From contig JAXMOZ010000008.1 in the NCBI GenBank assembly GCA_034382075.1, forward strand, positions 10,183 through 74,182: 64,000 bases of DNA, read 5' to 3'. This document shows, piece by piece, positions 26,010-34,723 of the stretch. Position numbers and translations under genes: made by a program. The stretch comes from JAEULH01 sp034382075 (GTDB lineage: Bacteria > Pseudomonadota > Alphaproteobacteria > Rhodospirillales > Defluviicoccaceae). The notes under the pieces were generated by a model. The model saw nothing but the letters and a program-made list of their open reading frames with translations, made no database searches and was not told where the DNA came from. Numbering within the stretch: the stretch's first letter is position 1; every line of letters starts with the position of its first letter.

Positions 26010-27195
26010 GGTCGCCTTTCCGGTACGGGCGAAGGCCGACGCGAGGCCGCTCGTCCTCGATGCCGATCTCGGCGTTGCTCAGGTAGCAGCCGGGATCCTC
26101 TGCCCAGGGATCGCCGGTCAGCTGCAAAGCGCGGATGCGGGTGTTGCCGCCGCAAATGGCGAAGTGGGCACAGGCACCGCAGCGCCCGCCGATGCTTCGC
26201 GGCCGGCGCTTGAGCCCCGCCATGATCGGATCGGCGAGGTCGGGCCAGATCGTGGAGAAGGGGCGGTCGCGGACGTTGCCCAAAGAGTAATGCCACCAAA
26301 ACGTGTCGGGGTGAACGTTGCCTTCGTTGTCGATGTTGGCAACGTTGACGCCGGAGGCGTTGCCTCCCCATTGGGCGAGCTTGCCGCGGAGGTGCCCGGC
26401 GCGCTCGGGGAACCTCTGCTCCACCCAGTGCAGCAGGTACACGCCATCGGCGTCGTTGTTGCCGGTCACGAACTCCTTGTTCTTGTCGCCGGCAACCGCT
26501 TGCCATGCCGCCTCGAACAGCAGGTCGAGTGCCTGCCTGGTGGCCGCGAAGCTCGCATCGTCGCCTCGGTTCTTGTTGCCGCGGCCAGCGTAGTTCAGGT
26601 GCGAGAGGTAGAACTTGTCGACACCCTCATCGTCCGCGAGCCGAAGCAGCGCCGGCAGATGCATGGCGTTGTCGAGGGTCAGCGTGAACCGGAGGCCGAC
26701 CTTTATCCCGCTCTCCCGGCACAGCCGGACGGCGTTCAGGCTACGGACGAAGGAGCCTTCCTGCCGACGGAAGGTGTCGTGCACGGCGCCGATGCCGTCC
26801 AGGCTAATGCCGACGTAGTCGTAGTTCGCTTCCGCGATCCGATCGATCAGCCGCTCGTCGATCGGCGTGCCATTGGTCGAAAGCCCAACGTAGAAGCCGA
26901 GCGCCTTGGCCCTGGCGCTGATCTCGAAGATGTCCGGCCTCAGCAGCGGCTCGCCCCCCGAGAGGATGAGAACCGGAACCCGAAAGGCTCGGAGGTCGTC
27001 CATCACCGCAAAGACCTCATCGGTCGAGAGTTCGCCCGGAAAATCGGTATCGGCAGAGATGGAGTAGCAGTGCTTGCAGCGCAGGTTGCAGCGGCGGATC
27101 AGGTTCCAGATGACAACCGGTCCCGGGGGATCGCGCCGAGGCCCCACCGGCGTCGGCTGTTTCAACTCCTTCATGAACTGGGTCACACGAAACAT
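25990..27195 (-). CDS. nirJ: NirJ, radical SAM enzyme of heme d1 synthesis
   Basis: A 401-residue radical SAM protein. The cluster motif CNLRCKHC (CxxxCxxC) lies near residue 37, the SAM-contact GGEPLLR follows, and the C-terminus holds a second Cys set (RCGACAHFAICGG, DPGCYL) of SPASM/twitch type. NirJ removes two propionate side chains from didecarboxysiroheme. ATG 27195 is preferred to GTG 27204 because GAGGTG lies seven bases before it. Sits between nirH and nirN. Confidence 0.95.
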   Translation of the reverse strand: MFRVTQFMKELKQPTPVGPRRDPPGPVVIWNLIRRCNLRCKHCYSISADTDFPGELSTDEVFAVMDDLRAFRVPVLILSGGEPLLRPDIFEISARAKALGFYVGLSTNGTPIDERLIDRIAEANYDYVGISLDGIGAVHDTFRRQEGSFVRSLNAVRLCRESGIKVGLRFTLTLDNAMHLPALLRLADDEGVDKFYLSHLNYAGRGNKNRGDDASFAATRQALDLLFEAAWQAVAGDKNKEFVTGNNDADGVYLLHWVEQRFPERAGHLRGKLAQWGGNASGVNVANIDNEGNVHPDTFWWHYSLGNVRDRPFSTIWPDLADPIMAGLKRRPRSIGGRCGACAHFAICGGNTRIRALQLTGDPWAEDPGCYLSNAEIGIEDERPRVGLRPYRKGDHAVAAG

Positions 27196-27224
27196 TGGTA
27201 GCACCTCGCGGCTGCGCGCGATCC

Positions 27225-27722
27225 CTAAGCTCCCAAACGAAGGCCGGTCTTCTTTAGAATGCGGGTGGAGTAGAGGATGGCGTGGCCATGGCAGGCGTCG
27301 CCCAACAGCCCGGCAATGACGGCAGCTTTCTCATCCGCCTCCGCCCGGCTCTTGCCATGCACCATCGCGAACAGGTTGTATGGCCAGGCCGGCCGGTGGC
27401 GCGGCCGCAGGTAGCTGTGGGAGACGAACGGCAGCCGCCCGACGGCAGAGCCAAGTTCGAGCACCGCATCGTCGTCAACGTCCCAAACCGTCATGCCATT
27501 GGCAACGTAGCCAAGGCGGTAGTGGTTAGGCACCGCCGCAACCCGGCGGACGATGCGGGCCTCGAGCATCCGCCGCAGCCGACGAATAACCTCGCCTTCG
27601 CTAACGCCTACATCACCCGCCACGGCCGCGTACGGCCGCTGGCAGAGCGGCAACCCCGCCTGCGTCGCCTTGATGATGCGGCGATCAATCTCGTCGATCG
27701 GGAACGGCGGCATTACCGTCAT
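27225..27722 (-). CDS. nirH: NirH, siroheme decarboxylase subunit (AsnC/Lrp-like)
   Basis: A 165-residue protein with an Lrp-type HTH (EIDRRIIKATQAGLPL..AGDVGVSEGEVIRRL) and a ligand domain carrying the NirL/NirH features RRVAAVPNHYRLGYVANGM and WPYNLFAMVHGK. NirD/L/G/H remove two acetate carboxyls from siroheme. It belongs to the longer (about 165-residue) class like NirL, and the fourth position in the D-L-G-H order makes it NirH. The start overlaps the nirG stop (ATGA). Despite its HTH fold it acts as an enzyme subunit. Confidence 0.88.
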   Translation of the reverse strand: MTVMPPFPIDEIDRRIIKATQAGLPLCQRPYAAVAGDVGVSEGEVIRRLRRMLEARIVRRVAAVPNHYRLGYVANGMTVWDVDDDAVLELGSAVGRLPFVSHSYLRPRHRPAWPYNLFAMVHGKSRAEADEKAAVIAGLLGDACHGHAILYSTRILKKTGLRLGA

Positions 27723-28177
27723 GCTTCGAACCGAGCCTCGACGAAAAATTCATGCTCCTTCGGCATGGCGTAGACGCTCAGTCCTGTTTCAGCCTCGATA
27801 GCGGCAATCACCGTATTGATCTGCTCCGAGCGCTCACTGGCGATGACGAACCACATGTTCAGCGCGTGTTCGCGGGCGTAGTTGTGCGCTACCTCGGGAT
27901 GCGCGTTGACTTGCTCAGCAACCCGCTCGTAGTCCTCTTCCGGCACTGTCATGGCGGCCAGCGTCGTCCCCCCGCCGAGGCGGTCGGCGTCGAACATCGG
28001 CCCAAACCGGGTCAGCCAGCCGTCCTCTCGCAACCGGCGCACTCTATCGATCAGGTCCGTCTCGCTTAGCCCGAGCGTTTGCGCAGCCACAGCGAAGGGC
28101 CGCTCCGTTAGCGGGAAGCCCTCTTGCAGCGCGTTGACGACGCGCCTGTCCGTTTCGCCCAAAACATGCTTAGCCAT
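27719..28177 (-). CDS. nirG: NirG, siroheme decarboxylase subunit (AsnC/Lrp-like)
   Basis: A 152-residue protein of the shorter NirD/NirG class: ETDRRVVNALQEGFPLTERPFA at the HTH, then LTRFGPMFDADRLGG, HPEVAHNYAREHALNMWFV (the conserved His pair and MWFV strand). ATG 28177 is used; a longer upstream frame overlaps nirL heavily and looks non-coding. It overlaps nirL by eight bases. Assignment as G rather than D is by operon order. Confidence 0.88.
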   Translation of the reverse strand: MAKHVLGETDRRVVNALQEGFPLTERPFAVAAQTLGLSETDLIDRVRRLREDGWLTRFGPMFDADRLGGGTTLAAMTVPEEDYERVAEQVNAHPEVAHNYAREHALNMWFVIASERSEQINTVIAAIEAETGLSVYAMPKEHEFFVEARFEA

Positions 28178-28676
28178 CAGTGGGCTCCAATGCCTGCGCC
28201 GACCGATAGCTGGCGCCGCGCTGCTTGAACGCGCGGGTGCTGAACAGCACCGCGTGATCGCGAACCAGCGCGCCGAGAGCAGCGCGAACCTGCTCCACCT
28301 GCGCCAGCACAACAGGGCGCTCGCGGCCGTGGATCATGCAGAACAGGTTGTACGGCCAGCCGTCGCGGCGGGGCCGGCGGTAGCAGAGCGTGACGAACGG
28401 AAAAGCGGTCATGGTCTTCGCCGCGAAGGGGACGTTTTCGTCGGCGAAGTCCCAGACCACCATGGCGTTGGCGACGTAGCCGAGGGCGCGGTGGCGGACG
28501 ACGGCGCCGAAGCGGCGGATCACGCCGCCCGCAACCAGCCTTTTGAGCCTAACGATCACCTCGTCCTCCGTGAGGCCAAGACCTCTGCCAACAGCTTCGT
28601 AAGGCGATGGGACGAACGGCAACCCCGCTTCCAGCGCCGCCAGCAGCTCTCGATCAATGCCGTCCACTGCACTCAC
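28170..28676 (-). CDS. nirL: NirL, siroheme decarboxylase subunit (AsnC/Lrp-like)
   Basis: A 168-residue protein of the longer NirL/NirH class: DGIDRELLAALEAGLPF HTH start, IRRFGAVVRHRALGYVANAM and WPYNLFCMIHGRE match NirH in this same operon. The start is GTG 28676 inside the nirD stop (GTGA overlap). Second in the D-L-G-H series. Confidence 0.88.
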   Translation of the reverse strand: MSAVDGIDRELLAALEAGLPFVPSPYEAVGRGLGLTEDEVIVRLKRLVAGGVIRRFGAVVRHRALGYVANAMVVWDFADENVPFAAKTMTAFPFVTLCYRRPRRDGWPYNLFCMIHGRERPVVLAQVEQVRAALGALVRDHAVLFSTRAFKQRGASYRSAQALEPTDG

Positions 28677-29119
28677 AAAGCGAACCCGAGATCGATGTGA
28701 AAAGCCTCCACCAGTGGCAGGTCGAGGACAGGGGTGCCGCAGTCTTCCTCGATGGCCGTGAGTGTACGGCGAAGCGCGGGCTCATCCTTGGCCGTGACGA
28801 CGAACCAGATGTTGTACGTGTGTTCGCGCTCGTAGCAGTGGTTGACTTCGGGATGCGCGGCAATCCGCCGGCCCGCGTCCTCGACCGCGTCATCGGGTAC
28901 TGCAACCGCCGCCAACGTACTGACGCCAAGGGCGTGCGGGCGCACGACGGCGCCTACCCGACTGATCGCGCCTTGTGCCTGCAACTCAGCGTAGCGGGTG
29001 ATGACGTCACCCTCGGCCACACCAAGGTCCGCTGCGATCTTCGCAAACGGGCGGGACGCGAGCGGGAAGTCCCGCTGGTAGTCGTTGAGGAGGCGCCGGT
29101 CGAGGGCAGAGGCGATCAT
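28673..29119 (-). CDS. nirD: NirD, siroheme decarboxylase subunit (AsnC/Lrp-like)
   Basis: A 148-residue protein of the shorter class: LDRRLLNDYQRDFPLASRPFA, then ISRVGAVVRPHALGVSTLAA and HPEVNHCYEREHTYNIWFVV, parallel to NirG. The ATG at 29119 lies two bases after the nirF stop. A longer in-frame extension into nirF is rejected as it duplicates coding sequence of another gene. Confidence 0.88.
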   Translation of the reverse strand: MIASALDRRLLNDYQRDFPLASRPFAKIAADLGVAEGDVITRYAELQAQGAISRVGAVVRPHALGVSTLAAVAVPDDAVEDAGRRIAAHPEVNHCYEREHTYNIWFVVTAKDEPALRRTLTAIEEDCGTPVLDLPLVEAFHIDLGFAL

Positions 29120-29121
29120 GC

Positions 29122-30306
29122 TCAGTAGCCGATCCGGTGGCCGCGAGCGGTGAAGAAGATGCCGCTCGGGTTTTCCGCTGGCAGTTCCCTGAGCAGGCGG
29201 AGCGTGCGCGGATCGTAGACGCGCACCGCGTCGTCGTCTCGCGCGGAGATCCAGACCTGGTCGCCCTTGGCTGTGAACTCCAGGTGCATCACCGCCTTGC
29301 CCGGGCTGAAGGTATGGGCGATCGAAAGCGCGGGCACGTCGATCACCTGCACCGTGGCGTTGTCGGGGTGGGCGAAGTTGACCCAGATCTGCCGGCCGTC
29401 GGGCCTCGCAACGGCGAACACCGGCTGTCCCGCCACCGGTATCCGGGCAACCTCCTCCCAGCTGCGGGCATCGACCGCCAGGACCTCGCGACGCCCGACC
29501 GCTGGCATGAACACCAGCCCTCCCGCCGTGGCAACGCCCTCGAGATGCGGCATCTTGTACACCGGCAGCGGCTCCTCGCCCTTGCCGTAGCCGTCGAGGA
29601 TGCGCCGAACCCCAGCGTCCGGACGCCACAAGTCGAGGAGCGCAACCCCATCCTCGCCGAACAGGCCGGCGAGATAGTAGCGGCCCTGGTCGATGCCGAA
29701 GCCGTCATAGGGCAGCGTACCAACGTTCGGATACCGGCGGATCTTCGGTGTCCCAGGCTCGGAGAGGTCCGTAACCCAAATCTCCCCCGCGTCGTAGAGG
29801 GCGAAGGCAAACGATTGGTCGGGAAGGTCGACAAGGCCGACGACCTTCGACGGCTGGCCGTCGGCCATAGCCGGAATGTCGGCGACAAGGGCGAGGTTCT
29901 CGGCCGAGAACACCTTCACACCGCCGGGTTCGTAGTTGGAGACGGCGATCAGCGTGCCGTCCTGGGAGATGGCTCCGCCAATGGCGTTGCCGCTCTGGAC
30001 GATCCGCTCGTCGAGCTTTGGGGCCAGCAAATCAACTTTGCTCAGCCCGCCGTCGCGGCCGAAGACGTAGGCGTAGCGGCCGTCACGGGAAAACACCGCC
30101 GACGCGTGACTGAGGTCACCGAGCCCGTCGACGCTGCCGAGCACGGTGATTCCCGACGCTTCGACGACCTGAACACGCCCTGAAGCCCGCTCGACGATGA
30201 TCCCAAGATCACCCGTGCCGCCCGGCGGCACCTCGGCTGCGCCGGCGCTGGCGCCGGCGACAAGCGCAAGAAGCACCAGCACCGCCAGGCGGGCGATAGC
30301 CCTCAT
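29122..30306 (-). CDS. nirF: NirF, heme d1 biosynthesis protein (periplasmic d1-type propeller)
   Basis: A 394-residue protein with a cleavable signal peptide (about residues 1-25, no lipobox Cys, so probably soluble in the periplasm as in Paracoccus rather than lipid-anchored as in Pseudomonas). It has a NirS-like propeller without a heme c motif: SHASAVFSRDGRYAYVFGRDGG, ISQDGTLIAVSNY, HLEFTAKGDQVWISARD. NirF binds a heme d1 precursor. ATG 30306 overlaps the nirC stop (ATGA). Confidence 0.93.
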   Translation of the reverse strand: MRAIARLAVLVLLALVAGASAGAAEVPPGGTGDLGIIVERASGRVQVVEASGITVLGSVDGLGDLSHASAVFSRDGRYAYVFGRDGGLSKVDLLAPKLDERIVQSGNAIGGAISQDGTLIAVSNYEPGGVKVFSAENLALVADIPAMADGQPSKVVGLVDLPDQSFAFALYDAGEIWVTDLSEPGTPKIRRYPNVGTLPYDGFGIDQGRYYLAGLFGEDGVALLDLWRPDAGVRRILDGYGKGEEPLPVYKMPHLEGVATAGGLVFMPAVGRREVLAVDARSWEEVARIPVAGQPVFAVARPDGRQIWVNFAHPDNATVQVIDVPALSIAHTFSPGKAVMHLEFTAKGDQVWISARDDDAVRVYDPRTLRLLRELPAENPSGIFFTARGHRIGY

Positions 30307-30629
30307 TGCGGCGGACCCGCCCGCAACGCCTGCACGAGCCACGCCGCCTCGGCGGGGGACAGTTGGGACCGCCACGGCGGCATCGGCGTCCCCGGGCGGC
30401 CTTCGAGGATCGTCTCGATCAGGAGCGCGTCGTCCTTCCCGGCGAGAGCGGCGGGCAGAAGCGGCGGGCCGAGCCCGCCCTTCATCGTCAGGCCGTGGCA
30501 AGAGCCGCAGTCATGCTTCAGCAAGTGGACCAACTCGTCCTCGCGGTTCGCACCCGGCTCTCCGGCAGAAGCGAAGGCGGGAAGGGCGCAGACCAGTGCG
30601 GCTGCGATCCTCCTTCCCGTGGCTACCAT
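30303..30629 (-). CDS. nirC: NirC, cytochrome c55x
   Basis: A 108-residue small periplasmic cytochrome c with signal peptide (cleavage near SAGEP), heme motif CGSCH and a distal Met in TPMPPW. NirC supplies or takes electrons in heme d1 maturation and nitrite reduction. It sits 24 bases after nirS and overlaps nirF. Confidence 0.9.
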   Translation of the reverse strand: MVATGRRIAAALVCALPAFASAGEPGANREDELVHLLKHDCGSCHGLTMKGGLGPPLLPAALAGKDDALLIETILEGRPGTPMPPWRSQLSPAEAAWLVQALRAGPPQ

Positions 30630-30653
30630 GTCGCCCGCCTCGGCGCGCCGCGA

Positions 30654-32411
30654 TCAATACACGTCGTTGCGCGTGTTGTAGACGTTGAACTTACCCGTGG
30701 GGGTGATGACCTTCTCGCCCTTGATCACATCCTTGAGCTTCAGTGTCTTGTCGTCGATGACGACGATTGCCGACTCCTGGTTCTTGCTGTTCCACACCGA
30801 GAACCAGATCTCATCGCCGGCGACGTTGTACTCGCCTTGGACGACGCGCCGGGTACCCTCGGAGATGCCGGACCACTCTCCGACCGGCAGGATCGTCGGT
30901 TCCTTGTCCAGGTTGTCGAGTGTGAACACGGCCACGGACGACGCGATCGAAGCCTCCGGGTTCAGCGGCGTATCGACGTAGAGGTGCTTCGATTTCGGGT
31001 GGGTCTTGACGAACAGCGAGCCGCCGCCCTGACCGGTCAGCGTCTGCACCACCTTCCAGGCGTTCTTCGGATGCTTCTCGGGGTCCGTGCCGATGAGCAC
31101 GATCGTATCGTCGCCGAGGTGGCTGGTTGCCCAGACCGGCCCGAACTTCGGATGCACGAAGTTCGCGCCGCGCCCCGGGTGAGGGGTCGCGCCCGTCTCG
31201 ACGATGGCGACCAGCTTGTCCTCCTTGGTGTCGATGACCGCCACCTTGTTCGAGGCATTGGCCGCAACCATGAAGTAGCGCTTCGTCGAGTCGAAGCCGC
31301 CGTCGTGAAGGAACCGGGCAGAGCCGATCTCGATCTGCTTGAGATTATCGATGTCGGAGTAGTCCACCATCATTGTCTTGCCGGTTTCCTTGACGTTTAC
31401 CAGGAACTCCGGACGATAATGGGAGGCCACGATGGAGGCCACCCGCGGCTCCGGGTGGTACTCCTGGGTGTCGACGGTCATGCCGCGGGTGGAGACGATC
31501 TTCTTGGGCTCCAGCGTCGCGCCGTCCATGATCACGTACTGCGGCGGCCAATAAGCGCCGGCGATTGCGTACTTGTCTTCCCAGCCCTTGGCCTTGGAAG
31601 TTTCGACGGAGCGGGCCTCATTGCCGATCTTGATCTCGGCTACGGTCGCCGGCTTCTCCATCCACAAGTCGATGAGGTTGATCTTGCCGTCGCGGCCGAT
31701 CACGTAGAGGTAGCGGCCCGAAGCGGAGACCCGGGAGATGTGGACGGCGTAGCCGGTGGGGATGATCGAGACGATCTCCTTCGACGCGCCGTCGATGAGC
31801 GCCACTTCTCCGCTGTCGCGCAGCGTTACCGAGAACAGGTTGTCCAGGTCGAGCTTGTTCATCTTCTTGGTGGGCCGCTTGTCGACCGGGATCTCGACCT
31901 TCCAAGTCGCCTTCATGTCTTCGAGCCCGAACTCCGGCGGCTGCGCCGGATCGTTCAGCAGGTACTTGGCCATCAGTTCGACCTGCTGCTCCGACAGCTC
32001 ACCGGATGTACCCCAGTTGGGCATGCCAGCCGGCGAGCCATAGGTGATGAAGTCGCGGAGGTACTCGAAGCCGCGGTCGGGCGAACGGGTGATGTCCGGG
32101 GTGAGCGCCTTGCCGGTGGCGCCTTTACGAAGCACCCCATGGCAGCCGGCGCAGCGCTGGAAGTAGATCTGGTTGGCTTCGTTGAACTCGGCCTGGGTCA
32201 GCGACGGAACGCCCGGCCGCGCGCCCGGAACCTCGAACTCCTTCTCCTTCAGTACGTCCAGGCTCGGCTCGTAGCGGTCGCCGGGCTGGGTTTCGTGTTT
32301 CTTCAGGTCGGCCGCCGACGGCTTTTGTGCCGGCTCCTTGTCCTGAGCCGTCGCCGTCAGCGCCAGCACGCACATCGCCGTGGTTGCCAGCAGCGCCCTG
32401 ATTCCCCTCAT
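30654..32411 (-). CDS. nirS: NirS, cytochrome cd1 nitrite reductase
   Basis: A 585-residue periplasmic enzyme, normal length. A signal peptide is followed by heme c motif CAGCH near residue 93 and a d1 propeller with the d1-pocket histidines in TRGMTVDTQEYHPEPRVASI and the downstream TPHPGRGANFVHPKFGPVW. It reduces nitrite to nitric oxide. The ATG has AGGAGAGGG just upstream. First gene of a ten-gene operon (nirSCFDLGHJN and the CbiX-like gene). An FNR/NNR-type box lies 66 bases upstream. Confidence 0.98.
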   Translation of the reverse strand: MRGIRALLATTAMCVLALTATAQDKEPAQKPSAADLKKHETQPGDRYEPSLDVLKEKEFEVPGARPGVPSLTQAEFNEANQIYFQRCAGCHGVLRKGATGKALTPDITRSPDRGFEYLRDFITYGSPAGMPNWGTSGELSEQQVELMAKYLLNDPAQPPEFGLEDMKATWKVEIPVDKRPTKKMNKLDLDNLFSVTLRDSGEVALIDGASKEIVSIIPTGYAVHISRVSASGRYLYVIGRDGKINLIDLWMEKPATVAEIKIGNEARSVETSKAKGWEDKYAIAGAYWPPQYVIMDGATLEPKKIVSTRGMTVDTQEYHPEPRVASIVASHYRPEFLVNVKETGKTMMVDYSDIDNLKQIEIGSARFLHDGGFDSTKRYFMVAANASNKVAVIDTKEDKLVAIVETGATPHPGRGANFVHPKFGPVWATSHLGDDTIVLIGTDPEKHPKNAWKVVQTLTGQGGGSLFVKTHPKSKHLYVDTPLNPEASIASSVAVFTLDNLDKEPTILPVGEWSGISEGTRRVVQGEYNVAGDEIWFSVWNSKNQESAIVVIDDKTLKLKDVIKGEKVITPTGKFNVYNTRNDVY

Positions 32412-32470
32412 CGCACCCTCTCCTCGCGGAAGTTTAAGGCAAGCCTAGGTCGCGTCACTCAGCCCGTTCC

Positions 32471-32484
32471 TTAACGTTGATCAA
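32471..32484 (-). promoter_or_regulatory. FNR/NNR-type box for nirS
   Basis: On the reverse strand TTGAT-CAAC-GTTAA, matching the TTGAT-N4-RTCAA/TTAAC pattern of FNR, DNR and NNR regulators (low oxygen or nitric oxide). It is centred 66 bases before the nirS ATG. Binding regulator not identifiable from this window. Confidence 0.7.
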
Positions 32485-32521
32485 GAAGGCGCACGGAACT
32501 TAGAGAGAAGCGGGGCTTGGC

Positions 32522-32535
32522 TTAACCATGGTCAA
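32522..32535 (+). promoter_or_regulatory. FNR/NNR-type box for nirI
   Basis: TTAAC-CATG-GTCAA, a close match to the NNR-type boxes seen at Paracoccus denitrification promoters. It is centred 67 bases before the nirI GTG, mirroring the nirS box. Confidence 0.7.
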
Positions 32536-32595
32536 GGCGGTCCGGCAGGAGGCGCGTGCAGGTTCGCGGGGCGTTGCCTCGATCGGTGTCTTTCC

Positions 32596-34722
32596 GTGCT
32601 GCAAACGGTTCGCCTTCTTGCCGCAGCCTTGTCTGTCACAGTTGCCGTCGCGTCGCTCCCGGCTTTGGAAGCGGCCAGGGCGGAGGGCACCGTGGTCGCG
32701 CCGGAGCAGCTGCAGGCGGCCTTTCCCGGCGCCGAGCGCGCCGGCGCTTTTCAAGGCACGCCGCTCGCGGCGCCCGTCTACAAGGACGGGGCTTTGGTCG
32801 GATACCTTGTTTCCACCTACGCCGCTGTCGCCTCCACCGGCTATTCCGGCAAGCCGCTCGACGTACTGGTCGGCGTTGGCAATGACGCCGTCGTGACCGG
32901 AGCTGTGCTCGTGCAGCAGACCGAGCCGATCCTGGTCATCGGCATCAGCGAGGAGCAGCTCTCCGACTACGTCGGCTCCTTCCGCGGCATCGACTTGAAG
33001 GCCCGCGTCTCGCCAGGGGAGAAAGCCTTTCCCGACGCTGTTTCCGGCGCCACCGTCAGCAGCGCCGTCATTCGCGACGCCGTCATTCGCGCCGGCCGCG
33101 CCGTCGTCCGCTCCCGCCTCGCTGCCGTAGAGGCGGGAGAGCGCCTGGACCGGGAGACGGTGGAGCAAACGAGCTGGCCCGACTTGGTAGCCGACGGATC
33201 GATTGCCTCAACGCGGTTGACGGAAGAGCACGACGACAGGAACGTCCTGCTTCTTGAGATCTCGGCCGGGCTCTTGACGCCGCCGCGCATCGGCGAAAGC
33301 CTGCTTGGCAAGCTCGCCTACAACCGCCTCGTCGGCAGCCTCGGGTCCGACGACCAGCTCATCCTGATCGCCGCCAATGGGCTCGCCTCGATCAAGGGAA
33401 CGAGCTTCGTCCGGTCAGGCCAATTCGACCGGATGCAGATCGTCCAGGGCGAGCGGACGCTGGCCCTGACCACCGACGGCTACAGCAACGTCGAGGAGCT
33501 GAAGGCGGCGGGCGCTCCTTCGTTTCGCGAGATCGGCGTGTTCACCCTGCGCCAGGCGGAAGGCTTTGACCCGCTGGAGCCTTGGCGGCTTGACGTTCGC
33601 CTGCCGAAAGACGGGGGTCATGGGAACGACGAACACGAGCAGGAACCCGCCATCGTCTCCTTGACCTACGAGCTGCCGGACCGCTACCGGGTGCGTTCGG
33701 CTGGCGCCGGAGGACAGGCCGTCCCCGCCGAGGCGCGCGGAGAGCCCGGCGCGCCGGATGCCGCAACGGCGGCGGCGGAACCAGCGACCGAGATCCCGCT
33801 ATGGCAGGAGATCTGGCTACACCGCGCCTGGAGGATCGGCGGCGTGGCCTCGATGCTGCTGGTGCTGACCGGGTTTCTGGTCTTCCAGAAGGCGCTGGTC
33901 GACCGGCCGGCACTCTACCGCCGTCTGCGCATAACGTTTCTCACCGTGACCCTGGTCTGGCTCGGCTGGTTCGCCGGCGCTCAGCTATCCGTTGTCAACG
34001 TCCTCACCTTCAGCCACGCACTGATGGGCGACTTCGCGTGGACCTCGTTTCTGGCCGAGCCGTTGATCTTCATCCTCTGGGCCTATACCGCGGTGGCGCT
34101 GCTGTTCCTTGCCCGCGGCGTGTTCTGCGGCTGGCTCTGCCCGTTCGGTGCCCTGCAGGAACTGACGAACGAGGTGGCGAGGCGGCTGCGTATCCCGCAG
34201 GTCGCTGTCCCCTTCGGCCTGCACGAGCGGCTCTGGCCGATCAAGTACGTGATTTTCCTCGCCCTCTTCGCGCTGTCGCTGAGCTCGATGACGGAAGCGT
34301 TTGTCGCCTCGGAGGTCGAGCCGTTCAAGACGGCGATCTCGCTGCGCTTCCTCCGCGAGTGGCCGTTCGTCGCCTATGCACTGGCCCTGGTGATCGCCAG
34401 CCTGTTCATCAACCGGTTCTTCTGCCGCTACCTCTGCCCGCTGGGCGCCGCCTTGGCCATCACGGCCAGGCTGCGGATGTTCGACTGGCTGAAGCGCCAT
34501 CCCCAGTGCGGGCGCGAGTGTCAGATCTGCTTCCACTCCTGTCCGGTCCAGGCGATCCACCCGGAAGGCAACATCAATCCGAACGAGTGCATTCACTGCC
34601 TCAAGTGCCAGTCTTTGTACCTCGACGACACGATCTGCCCGCCGTTGGTCGCCCGCCGCAAGCGCCGCGAGCGGCGCGAGGCGCTTACCGCCGGGCGGGA
34701 TGTCTCCATGGCGGAACGTTGA
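32596..34722 (+). CDS. nirI: NirI (NosR-family) membrane flavo-iron-sulfur protein
   Basis: A 708-residue protein of the NosR/NirI family. A signal sequence is followed by a periplasmic FMN-binding domain (PDAVSGATVSSAVIRD includes the SGAT flavin-attachment motif), five to six membrane segments, two polyferredoxin-type CxxxCP motifs (CGWLCPFG, CRYLCPLG) and a C-terminal 4Fe-4S pair (CGRECQICFHSCP, CIHCLKC). NirI is needed for nirS expression/activity in Paracoccus; NosR serves N2O reductase. Its place opposite nirS and before the ApbE gene favours NirI. Start is GTG 32596. Confidence 0.88.
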   Translation: MLQTVRLLAAALSVTVAVASLPALEAARAEGTVVAPEQLQAAFPGAERAGAFQGTPLAAPVYKDGALVGYLVSTYAAVASTGYSGKPLDVLVGVGNDAVVTGAVLVQQTEPILVIGISEEQLSDYVGSFRGIDLKARVSPGEKAFPDAVSGATVSSAVIRDAVIRAGRAVVRSRLAAVEAGERLDRETVEQTSWPDLVADGSIASTRLTEEHDDRNVLLLEISAGLLTPPRIGESLLGKLAYNRLVGSLGSDDQLILIAANGLASIKGTSFVRSGQFDRMQIVQGERTLALTTDGYSNVEELKAAGAPSFREIGVFTLRQAEGFDPLEPWRLDVRLPKDGGHGNDEHEQEPAIVSLTYELPDRYRVRSAGAGGQAVPAEARGEPGAPDAATAAAEPATEIPLWQEIWLHRAWRIGGVASMLLVLTGFLVFQKALVDRPALYRRLRITFLTVTLVWLGWFAGAQLSVVNVLTFSHALMGDFAWTSFLAEPLIFILWAYTAVALLFLARGVFCGWLCPFGALQELTNEVARRLRIPQVAVPFGLHERLWPIKYVIFLALFALSLSSMTEAFVASEVEPFKTAISLRFLREWPFVAYALALVIASLFINRFFCRYLCPLGAALAITARLRMFDWLKRHPQCGRECQICFHSCPVQAIHPEGNINPNECIHCLKCQSLYLDDTICPPLVARRKRRERREALTAGRDVSMAER

Positions 34723-34723
34723 T

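Noticed and set aside
26008..27201. 397-residue forward open frame opposite nirJ
   Set aside because: Antisense shadow; the radical SAM motif is on the other strand.
30306..32474. 722-residue forward open frame opposite nirS and nirC
   Set aside because: Antisense shadow caused by GC-rich third positions; nirS and nirC are clear on the other strand.
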